A program made the translations under genes and the position numbers. Positions 1-10,800 of a DNA stretch of 64,000 nt are shown in pieces. Origin of the DNA: Bugula neritina (Eukaryota > Bryozoa > Gymnolaemata > Cheilostomatida > Bugulidae); assembly GCA_964035545.1 (NCBI GenBank), contig OZ037770.1, forward strand, positions 8,936,973 to 9,000,972, written 5' to 3'. Under the pieces are notes generated by a model, which saw only the letters and a program-made list of their open reading frames with translations, did no database searches and was not told where the DNA came from. Positions within the stretch are counted from its first letter, which is position 1. The number at the start of each line of letters is the position of its first letter.

Positions 1-118
1 CAACACTTTCTGTACTGAGAAAAATTTATTAAACTCCATCATTTTAATCTAATATATTCTTGTGATTGAGGAAGTGAATGTTACAAATAGCAAATAACTT
101 GGTCATAATCAATTTAAG
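1..118 (-). repeat. Dispersed element shared with 27690-27810
   Basis: About 115 bp that reappears at 27690-27810 in opposite orientation with few changes (shared core on the minus strand: CATTCACTTCCTCAATC). Here it lies downstream of the TMEM138 stop, in TMEM138 sense, and contains the likely polyadenylation signal (plus-strand tttatt at 25-30). Confidence 0.6.
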
Positions 119-350
119 TGTTAAGACAGAAGGCACATGAAGTACAAAACCATGTAAAACCATCTGAAGAATAAAACAGAACACAATTACTCTTTGGCAG
201 GTGATCAGAATAGTCAGACAGGAAACACTCTTTGTCTAAAGTCTAGACTATGAGCTAAGCTATAGTATCTCAGCTACACGTTACTAACACTTGCTGACTG
301 ATGTCACCATGCAGAGTGGTTGACTACAATAAGTGTCAGATATCAGACTG

Positions 351-3300
351 TCACCTTCTTTTATTAAACTGTTCTTCAATCCACTTAGAATTCTCATAAA
401 ACTTAGAATCACCGAGTACAATGGAAGTTCTCTTATAGAAGTAGTAGTAAAACACGGCACTGACTCTCTGGATGCCAAACAGAACCCAGAAACTCGGTTG
501 AGTCACATAAATTTTAGGGTCTAGCCACCTGAGTTGCTGTAACAAAATAACAGAAAGGGTTAGCACTAACTGTATTATAACGTGTAATAAAAACTTACTA
601 ATTGTGCAATGATTTCAAAGAATCGAAAGGTTATGAAGCTATGCCACATATGAATTTAGGTCCTTAAGGGCTAAGGACTTAAATTTATTTGGGGCACAGG
701 CGCAACTATGACTGGATGATTTTCCTAATATCACCAATGACCTTTACTTAAGTCAGTGCTCTAGCCCCTAAACCACCACTGCTCCCTAGTCATTACACTT
801 GATAAACTGAATACAACTCCATAAGCAGACAACTAGGCTGAGAAGAATCTACAAGCTACTTTGTATCACCAGCAGGGCAAGTAACTACCAATAACAAACC
901 ATTCCACAGCAGTGCCAAGTGTCACATGAGTTAAATGCCACAGATGTCAAAGTGCCCTGGGTGTTGCATGTGTCACAAGTAGTAGGAACGTAGTAAATAA
1001 TATATGTGTGGCATGAGTGTCAAATAAAATAAATGATTCAAATGCTATGATTGTCACAACTATCTAGTGTCATCAGTGTGACAAAAAGCATGTGCAATGA
1101 ATGTCATAGATTCCAGGTGTAGTTATTTATGTCACAGATGTTAAAAGTCATTATTATCATATATGGGTCATTTTACTTAATTTAGTACACACTGGCAATC
1201 TCCAGTTTTTAGCTATTTTTCACAATTTATAGCTGCTAATGAACAAGGGCTTTTGCCTAAAACAAGTGAAATATCAATAAATACACCTAAATAATCAAGG
1301 TTCTAAGTTTTGCTTCATTTCTCATGATTTTTTCTTATTTATTCAGCTACTTTGGATTGCAGATCTTTACGAGAAAACCATAACGGTCCGCAATCGAAAG
1401 CAGCTAAAAAATTAGGAAAAAACATGGGAAATCAAGCCAAGTTAAAAAGAACCTTGATTATCAAGGTGAATTTATTGATATTTTACTAGTTTTGGGCAAA
1501 ACCCCATGTTCATTAGCAGCTAAGTTGTATAAAATGGCTAAAAAATGGATATTTCTAGTGTGTACTAAATTAAGTAAAATGACCCATATGTCAAATATCC
1601 CCAGTCTCACAAAAGTCATGTGTCATTATTGTCACAAGCAACAAATGTCAGTATCATCACATAGTCCAAGTCTTTAAAGTCACAGATAAAACTGAGTTAA
1701 ATATAATAAGCTACATATTGTGGAATACAGTCAGTATTGTAACCAAGACTCTTACACCAGCTAACCATATAAACTGGTTAGAAAGTGCTTCTGTTTATAA
1801 AATCAACTGAATGACAGTTTAAAATACTAAAAATACTAATAAGTTAAGCTATTAAGCCAAAAATTAATTGAAACTATTTGCACATTTTGAAAGAACAAAT
1901 TAGTAGAAGCTTAAACCTTGCTGGAGCTGCAGAAAACATGCCTAGGTGTTGAACAATTTAAATTTGGTAATTGAAAGCCTTGAAAATCCAATATTGAGTT
2001 AAATTTAAATAAATCCATTACCATATCAATTTTGATGCTCACTATAATATCATAACAACCTTTGCTATAGCATTTACTGCATTTCCAAGTTTTCTAATAC
2101 AATTTTTCATTGATGTTTGGAAACAGTTGCATCTAATGAGACCACAGCCATAAATTCATGCAAACCTCAACCACAAAATCATCCATAAGCAGAATGCAAA
2201 ACAATGGAAATGCAGTGATAGTAAACCATTACAAAGTCCCATGTGCTATAATGACTCACCATGCCATATATGTGCAGAGCTATGCAGAATGCCAGGTATA
2301 TGAAAGTTATTATTATAGTCGTCTTGAATTTGTTCACCAAAATGATCACCAGACCAGCTTGGAATATATACGTGTTGAAAAAGGTGAGGAAAAGAACAAT
2401 AATGGCAAATATGATGCAGATATCCTGAATCCTGCAAAACAAAACATACAAAATATTATGTAATGACTAATCCCATGTAACTATGAATAACCTAAGTGAG
2501 TTTCTAAACTTTAAAATGAGTACAATAAACAGTCAGTTCCCAATAGGATGAGTGCTTTAGTAAAAATCATAGATACAAAAATAAGATACCGCATAAATGC
2601 TTTTCTGTTTAGAAAGTTTTATAATTTCGAATAGAAATAAATCAACTATATTTGAGAATATTAATTTACGTGAGTTTTGTAAAAAATATGTTTATTTACA
2701 GCTTTTCTATTTAAACATTTTTAATGTCCAAAATTTACTAAATTCATTATGGTGCAAGCATTTCAAAAATAAAATGACCATTTTTCTTAAAAAAAACATT
2801 GCAATGTGGGCAAGCTTTGCATGCATGAACTTATGAGAACAAAAATATGCGGCTAGCATGATATAAAGCTGACAATGCGTCTTACTATCGAGTGTCACAG
2901 TTTCTTCAACTGTGCTATATCTATATAAAACAGCAGGATGTTTGCTAGCCAATATATACATAAATATATATACAGTGCTCCCTGCATATCCCATCGTTCC
3001 ATATCTCACGAAATTCTATAATGTGTATAGAGACAAAATGACCAAATTTGATTAATCTGCGAGTTAAATCTGGTATTTTATTATGTCGAAGCATAGTGAG
3101 ATACGAATGGAGCACTGCAGGTACTATGCATGTAAGCAAGATGCAATCTTCTGGTTATTCAACGATCAAAGGATTTTAAGAGAAAGTTTGAGAAATGAAG
3201 TGGTTTGCAGCAAATTTTGTCATCATAAATTACTTTTTCAAACTTAGAACCTAATTAAAAACAAGTTTTCGCTTTATAGTACTAGTACTAGAAAATAATC

Positions 3301-3516
3301 TAGAAATGCTTAGTATGCGAAAAACTTTACAATCAGAATTAACAAAGTTAGAAAAGCAAAAGGTTAAAAAGTTATATTATCAGCTACTTACACATATAAG
3401 ACAAGCATAATGACGTTTTCAACTTTGATGAGTTCTGTAAATGAGTTCATAAACAGGTCTATGGTAAGCAGAAAATACTGTAGAGTCAGTATGATCTTGT
3501 ATCGCCCAATCTCCAT
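351..3516 (-). CDS. TMEM138: Transmembrane protein 138 (TMEM138)
   Basis: Three coding exons on the minus strand, 3516-3392, 2431-2260 and 536-351, join in frame (125+172+186 nt) into a 160-residue protein; vertebrate TMEM138 is about 162 residues. Seen: N-terminal hydrophobic segment ([13 protein letters not shown]), then [20 protein letters not shown], a third hydrophobic stretch, and a C-terminus with [14 protein letters not shown] and a basic end. These match the family closely. All introns are GT-AG (donors GTAAGT and GTGAGT). The start is the first ATG; an in-frame TAG lies just upstream if unspliced, but TTTAG there could also be an acceptor for a 5'UTR intron. TMEM138 is a four-pass protein needed for ciliary transition-zone traffic (family knowledge; Joubert syndrome gene in humans). 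A minus-strand AATAAA at 30-25 could end the transcript. Divergent from TUBGCP2. Confidence 0.92.
640..792 (-). mobile_element. tRNA-derived SINE, family 1
   Basis: Shares the body (ctaaggactta, gcgcaactatgactggatg, tcctaatatcaccaatg) and the tRNA-like head (minus strand GGGGCTAGAGCACTG) with the copies at 12078, 40478, 46268 and 49310. It sits in TMEM138 intron 2. Confidence 0.65.
900..1690. mobile_element. Foldback-like inverted-repeat element
   Basis: Bases 1160-1375 and the reverse complement of about 1380-1596 match over roughly 215 bp at about 80% by eye; for example atgggtcattttacttaatt (1164) returns as aattaagtaaaatgaccc (1568). The arms meet near 1378, with almost no loop. Both flanks (900-1160 and 1590-1690) are crowded with short degenerate TGTCA/TGTCAC motifs. 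No coding capacity. It lies in TMEM138 intron 2 and would form a long hairpin in the pre-mRNA. Confidence 0.7.
2971..3123. mobile_element. Small MITE with pogo/Tigger-like ends
   Basis: Starts with TA-CAGTGCTCCCTGCATA and ends with the imperfect reverse complement (gtgagatacgaatggagcactg). CAGTGCTCC-type termini next to TA resemble Tc1/mariner-pogo ends. About 150 bp, non-coding, in TMEM138 intron 1. The right-hand target duplication is not clean. Confidence 0.5.
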
Positions 3517-4526
3517 CTTATTAGTAGGAGATAGCTTCTAAATAATGCACAAAAGACATGAGAATATATAAACATGGATTAAAAGTTTCAACTGTTTGGG
3601 TATATCTTACAAAGATGTGCATGCAGACGAAATATTTGTTTTGATTCATCAATCACTAGGAATAATCATGCATGTTGATTTCTGCTAAAGCAACTTTCAG
3701 CTTAATATTTGAATGTCCAACTGTTTACAACTATTTAGACAGAACTTACTAGTTAAAACTGCTCCCTAAACAATAAGATTCTGGTGTCTACAAAAAGATT
3801 TTTAGTAAAAATAAAAGCTAGCTATATGCAAAAAATGAGACAAAATAAATTCATAGGCGATAAGTGTTATAATTTACAAGTTTTTTCTATAACAATGGAA
3901 AATGAAAATTTAATTCTAGATATATATAAGTATATGAAATAATTTGAGTTATTCAATCACTAACAAATATTTAGTGAATGGCATATAAAAACTTATATGA
4001 CCGGCCACTTTTTTGTATCATAAAGTAATTGTGGTTTATTAATTTTTATGAACACAATGTTGTCTAATCTGTAAAAATATATTCCACAATGTCAGAAAAC
4101 AAAAATTATTTTAACAAAATTTTTATCAAAGTGTTGCTTTGCCTAGCATAATGTATTCTTAAATTCCTATGAGATAATTCATTCATGTCATTATTTCCAT
4201 GCCATGTGTAATATTTTCATTATAATTTGTTAAGAGTATAGTTAGTAGTTGTATAATACATTTCATTATAAATCAGTCAGCTCTGATAAGTATCTGTTAC
4301 ATTGCAGGCTGCATGATCAGAGTAGTAATCAAGAACATCCGGTCACAAAACACAATAATATAACACCATGTAGATTTTGCAAGTTCCAGGATTTTTTAAA
4401 AATAATAAGTAATAATAAATAATAATAATAAAACTCTATGAATCATTATATTCATAATAACATTATTATAAACAATAAAGCTCCGGAGAGCTGCTAGTGT
4501 AATGGATTTTAACGCTCTAGTAATTA

Positions 4527-4996
4527 TGTCGCGTCACTATTATAATGGACTTGGCGTAACTTTGTAAATACTGTTAAATGTTGTAATTATAGCTAAGCTC
4601 CTTGCGTAGCTTTCCAATGCCTCAAATATTGTAATTATAGCTAAGCTCTTAGCGTAGTGAATAGCGTAATAATTGTGAATTGCCTTCCTATTTTTATTGT
4701 TTGTTTTTAAGTTACTGTAATAGTTTTTGGAGTTATGTTTCCCCGCCACTTTTTCTTTGTATGTTAAATAAATAAGTATGTAAGCCGAATTCGGAACCAA
4801 GGTACGATTTCGGATGGAGTCTGTCCGATTTTCGGACAGAACCCTTCCGATTTCGGACCTCCACGTGGCAGGCACTTTTCTGGCAGTATATAAGGGCGAG
4901 CATTTTTGTATCAAATCAGTCTAACACTGGAGCTCGCAGAGGACACATCAATAAAGACTATTAGAATCAACATTTTACAAAGACTTTTATTTAACA
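4527..4996 (+). mobile_element. Solo LTR of an LTR retrotransposon
   Basis: A 470-bp block beginning TGTCGCGTCACT and ending TTTAACA (TG...CA), flanked on both sides by ATTA (4523-4526 and 4997-5000), which fits a 4-bp target-site duplication. Inside are a TATA box (TATATAAGG, 4887-4895) and an AATAAA about 60 bp later (4950-4955), the usual R-region layout, plus inverted TTCGGA motifs near 4800-4860. No internal coding region or second LTR is seen, so it looks like a solo LTR. Confidence 0.6.
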
Positions 4997-6489
4997 ATTA
5001 CAAGTATTGGCATGCAGACTGCTTGTCTATTTCATTAAACCCGCAAAATTACAACACTAGTATAGATGTACTGCGGGTACCATTTATTCGACCATTGTTG
5101 AGCTATACTGAGTCATCAGGTTTCCATGTCTAGATGTTTACTTTCAATGCGATTAAAATAACAGATTTTTTTTCAATTGTAAGTCCATCAAAACTTTAAG
5201 AAAACTTAAATTTCAGCAATTACACGTGTGTGGCAACTTTGCTTCTTTTACACAAATAAATATAAAATTCAAGTAGCTTTTTGATAGAAGTAATGCTTAA
5301 TTTAAACTTAAATTTAGATTATTATGAAGTATAGCTATAATCACTCTTAGTTGACGTTTTTTAAATTTACTAGCGACTTACAGTTACTTGCGCTGAGTTA
5401 CTTAACCAGCATTATCTTAATCAAAATAGAAGTGGTGACTTACTTCATTCCCAATTGAAAATTAAATGACTATTAAGTTTCTGTCAATTTTACCCTTATT
5501 TTTTCTTTTACTCTCAGTCCTAAACTCAAAGCTTAACTTGGTTTGAGTCTCAGTTTCACTTTCAGATTGAGTTTGAGTTTCACTCTGTGGTAACTGGTAA
5601 GTGAATGAGTCAAATGTTGTGCATTTTCACAAACAAATTGAAGATTTTTGATTAACTTCAAAACTAAATACTTACCAACTTAATTTATAAAAAATGACAA
5701 CAACAGTTGGAGTGAGCAAAAATTTGAGAGGAAAATATCGTTGAGATAATCTTTCTTATTTTTTTAATCCACCATTTTGAACCCGCTGTAAACAATTCCA
5801 AGGAGACTGAAGCCGAGATTCTACAGCAAAATTTAGGATAAGCAGGGGTCCTACGTAGCCTCTCAATAGGCTATCGACAGGCAGAATGAGTAGGCAATAG
5901 GATAATATGCCGACAGAGCTTCTACGCAGGTAACAATATATTCATCAACATTATCGTTACTACACACACAAACTAGACATTTCGCAGACTATACACTAAA
6001 CACTTTAAGCGATTTACCAATGAAAGACGTCAAATTTAACCGCGCCCATTACTCACTATTTGTCGCTATCATAATTATTGGAGGTCAATTTAAATTTCAC
6101 ACTTCTATCTGCCTATAATTTAAAAACTGCATCAGTGCACTGTTCAGAGTTATTACTTATTAGACTATCAATTTCATATAGTCGTTAGGTGAAATTATGC
6201 AAGGAGCGGCCTTGTAGTAGTACCCGTACTGAGTACTCCATCTAGTAGTAGTACTAGTTGTACTTGTAGTTCAAGTATTAGTAGTAGTTCTACTCAATGC
6301 AATGTCAAAGTGAAAGTGAGATTATCATTATGAGTATCAGTATGACTCTAACACTAACAGTAACTCTAAGTACATCACTATGAAGTATGAGTATCACAGA
6401 TTCAGATTAAGATCACTCAATAATATAAATATATCTTTCAGTGTTACTTGTAAGTGTTGTCAGTAATCCCATCAATTAATCTTATGACT

Positions 6490-7135
6490 TATACTTATAC
6501 TAATACTAATCACTATTAGTAATGCTATTTAGTATAATAATAGTTATATTTATAGTATTAGTATACTAAATAGCATTACTAATAGTAATAGTGATCAGTA
6601 TTAGTATACTGATAGTTATACTAACAGTAACATTAATAGTTATACTAGTAATAGTCATACTAATAGTAAATGTAACACTATTAGTATTAGTATTACTAGT
6701 AATAATAATAATAGTGATGAAATTGAATAACTTGCTAGTCGCTAGGCTAGCGATAGTGATACTTATACTGATACTAATAGTAATAACATTAACTAAAAGT
6801 ATAACTATAAGTTATAGTTATACTTATAGTTAATGTTATTACTATTAGTATCAGTATAAGTATCACTATCGCTAGCCTAGCGACTAGCAAGTTATTCAAT
6901 TTCATCACTATTATTATTATTACTAGTAATACTAATACTATTAGTGTTACATTTACTATTAGTATGACTATTACTAGTATAACTATTAATGTTACTGTTA
7001 GTATAACTATCAGTATACTAATACTGATCACTATTACTATTAGTAATGCTATTTAGTATACTAATACTATAAATATAACTATTATTATACTAAATAGCAT
7101 TACTAATAGTGATTAGTATTAGTATACTGATAGTT
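6490..7135. repeat. Near-perfect 650-bp palindrome
   Basis: The left arm (about 6490-6805) and right arm (about 6817-7135) are reverse complements with only a handful of differences, centred near 6811; both strands therefore give almost the same translated frame. Each arm carries a smaller nested palindrome (tttagtat...atactaaa, near 6530-6575 and 7050-7100). The sequence is built of ACTA/TAGT words but also has unique blocks such as gctaggctagcgatag, so it is not plain simple repeat. Confidence 0.85.
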
Positions 7136-7640
7136 ATACTAACACTAATAGTTATACTAGTAATAGTGATATAGTAATAGTTAATTAGTAATAGTAATAC
7201 TAATACTTTACAAATACCTATACTACAAGTAGCCTACACGTAATACTTGAAGTATTAGTAATAAGTATTAGTAATACCATTAACTTAAACTATAAAGATA
7301 GAGATACTTATCAAATTACAATGATTATCTTAATCTATAGTGAGAGTCATACTCAAAGTCATAGTGATAGTGACTGTGAGTTAGTCATAGTGGTACTCTA
7401 TAATCAGTATCAGTAAGAGTCTATGGAAATTGATAATTGTACTTCATTATGATAATTGTTCATAGTGATACTGATACAATTACATGTACTCATGGTAATA
7501 TTAATAGTCATGCTCATGCTGATAGTCATGCTCATAGTGATGTGATAGCCATACTGATACTGTCATAGAGTGATAGTCATAATGGTGCTGATACTGATAG
7601 TCACATGCTATTCATCTTATCAGTACGAGCATCACTTTGA
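7130..7640. repeat. Cryptically simple TAGTA/GATAGTCAT sequence
   Basis: A scrambled low-complexity run of atactaat, agtaatag and tgatagtcatgctcat words continuing outward from the palindrome. No regular period and no coding signal. Confidence 0.5.
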
Positions 7641-7825
7641 GTATGACTATTGCCTATTGGTATGAATCTGACCAGTGGAATTGTTCTATAAGCAGTTTAA
7701 AGTTAGGGTGATTAAGTGAAATAGCTTGGGATTCTTGAATTTAGAGTTAGGAGTTCAGGTTGGACCCCCGACTCTAAGCTTGAGAACCCGACAATCTCTA
7801 ACAGATTGAAAGAGTAGAATGAAAA

Positions 7826-10800
7826 ATGGCAGCTCAACATGAATATGAAGCGCATGCTTTAGTCAGGGAACTCAGTGTCACTCTGGGGTGAGTTAGCTTA
7901 ATACTTATAAACTGAATATTTTAATACTCATACATTTGAATAGATCAATTCATGTAATATGAACATTATTTTGCATTCATCTATCAGCGGTTTATTTATA
8001 TTGGCAATATTAAACAACCAATTATTTGCATTTAAAATTTTGGATCAATCATTCTGTCAGCAAATACACTGATAATGTTCATAAGTAGGTCAATAGTTTT
8101 GCCTCTTTTCCCCTAATTTATAGTAATCTCAAATTTTATAAAAAGTTTTATAAGTTGTGAATATTAATTTATTAGTCTAAATCTCATTTTTCATAACTTT
8201 AAATGCTGCTAATAAAAGCAATTTTTCTCATCAAGTCACCTTAAATTCAATCTTGTTTCACTATTTGAAAAATTTGTATTTTTCAAAAAGAAATCATTTA
8301 GATAACGTAATGATTTACAAAGCTACTCGATCTAAATTGGGTATGCCCACTTGTTTACTTTGATACTGGTTGTCCAGAGCTGACCGTGGAGATATTGGTC
8401 CTGAGAAATATGTGGAAAGTTTGATGAAGCAAAGAGGTTCTTATAATCCAGACCAGGTGAGTCATAGTTACGTCATTTATTGTTTATGATACTAGAATAG
8501 AGTAGTATACTGAAGTTTCATTTACATAAAAAATTAGTGTGTTTGCCATGGTGTAGACTTAGAATAATGAAATAACGTTTTTATATTCAATCTACCTGGC
8601 CCCTTATTTTTCATCAAATTTTTGCTTCATATGCTACAATATAACAAATTTTGACTGAATACTAAGTATTGGTTAACTATAATTTGACTAAGATATATCT
8701 ATTTCTGCTGCAGATTTCTAATCACCATTCCAAAAAAGCCATAGCAGAGTTTAGCACCACTCCTGTTGAGTTCACTGCAAAATACGAGGACCTAAAGCTA
8801 AAGAATGTAAGAGACGTGGACGCAGTAACTTATATCACAGCTGAAATTGTTAAGGTAATCCGAGAGTTTGCTGTTAGATATTATATAGTAAGTTACGCAA
8901 TGCATGACTGTTTATTCTGAGAGACTATTGTACAGAAACGTAATCAACAGACGTGAATTTTCTCACTTTATCAGCCTATGTTGCTTTGCTGCAATTATTT
9001 ATAATTTAAAATCGTCTCTCATATTTCACGTACTATATTTTACGTAAGATATGCCTTTAAAGGTCAGTGTTATTGTTATTATTATTGTCAGGATGAAAGC
9101 GTGCACTCTCACCTCAAATCTCATGCTATCAAGAAAGCTGACAAAGCTGGTGTTAATCTGAGTACTCACACTCTCCCCAAGTCCAGCAGCAGGACAGCTA
9201 GAGAAGTCAGTGCTGTTGACCTGAGTCAGGTAGAAATATAAATTAACATTATTTTGTGAACTTGTAGAAGTTGTGCTCTCTCTATTCAGTGTTTCATCAT
9301 GTAATTATGCTCATAAAACTGAAAATACCAAAAAAAAACTCACACAAGTTTATAGTCACCATCCCTGTGAGAAATCATTGAGAGCAAGGGTTTTTAAAGT
9401 AGGCTAAGTACTTTTTTCTGATGCCGCACAGAAATAAGATTATGTTGAATTCCAAACATTTAATATCAGTTTTTAACTATTTGAAATTGTTTTATGTAAA
9501 AATGTTTAGCCAACTGCATTTAAAGTATAGCATGCTATTGATATTATAACCTTATTTCTTCGTAAAAGCACTAGATTGTGCTCTGAATTTGCCTAAATGG
9601 TGTCAATGTTTTCTATATACTTTTGCGTAGACTATATAGTGTAACAATAATATATTCAATTATAAATGAAGTATCATAATATATTTTGGTATGTTATAAA
9701 ATTATCATTCTATTGGGGATTAGTTTCATCTTTACGGCCACTTGTCCACTCGGAATAAAAATTGATATGATTACGATTTAAGTTTAAAAATTAATGGGAA
9801 ATTCATAATGTTTGCCTTCGTTAGAGTACAACACATCTCAAATACCACACGCGTATAACATTGCTGATAGCTACATACTTCCACCTCACATGACTGTAGT
9901 TTTATTATTATTTCAGTTGAAGAAGAGTTTGCGGCAGCAGAGTGAACACCCGGCAGCATTGATGTCTTCAGACATGTTGAAACAGGTTGGTTCAGTTGAG
10001 CAGGTTGTCTTTAGTTTGACGTAGTAGAATAATAGTATATGGCTGATGATAAGATGCAAGCCAGCAGTCTGGGTATACAGTGTGGCTCATAGCTTATAGA
10101 CAAACACACTCTTTGGTCTTTTCAGTTTATCAACTTTCTTTTCAAAATTAACTCCTGATTTTTTATCCACACTCTGTTTTGGGTTATGATGTGTAATGTT
10201 TAGTAAATTACAAATACCTCGCTATTTTATTTTCTTCATTAATTTGGCAGTTTTGAAATATTTGTTGGTATACAGGGTGCAGCTGTTTCAACATAATAAG
10301 GGTTAATATTATATAGCTCCAGTTCCATTTGTACATTATTATTTTTAGTAATTACTGAGATATATTACAGCATTTAGCCACTTTAGTTGGAGAGCTCATG
10401 TGAACCCCTTCCCACTGAAAAGTTTTATACAATCTCAAGCAATTTAATTGTTTAAAACTAATTTTTTTTCAGTTGATGATAGAATGGCACCCAGACCTGG
10501 TAGAGTTAGGAAAAATGTTCTAACACAATGGTGTATTTAGGGCCGAGTAGGGAAGACCCCCACACTTTTAGTTATCACTCTGTTGTAGATCACCGGCAAA
10601 CCTAAAAGAGAAGCCAATATCAGCATCCCACTACAGCCAAGCTGGGTATTTGAGAGACCCCACCTCAATGGTGGTATTGTCCAGGAGTCTAATAAACTGG
10701 GCGAGTCCAAGAAGAGTAGAGGAGTGCCAGTTGGAAAACTTCCCGAAGCCTACCAGGAACAAGTTGTAATGGAACAGCTGCTAGCCTGTTTTCTGGTAAT

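Larger units (their letters stand above)
3541..7825. other. Gap between divergent TMEM138 and TUBGCP2
   Basis: About 4.3 kb between the two start codons. It holds the solo LTR at 4527-4996, short TTTGAGT-rich sequence near 5530-5590, and from 6230 to 7640 cryptically simple sequence made of TAGTA/ACTAT and GATAGTCAT words around the palindrome at 6490-7135. The 5'UTRs and promoters of both genes must lie here, but I cannot place them. Confidence 0.6.

Noticed and set aside
6591-7031. Two nearly identical 80-residue hydrophobic frames on opposite strands
   Set aside because: They are the two arms of one palindrome read outward; the TAGT/ACTA composition gives Ile/Val/Leu codons by itself.
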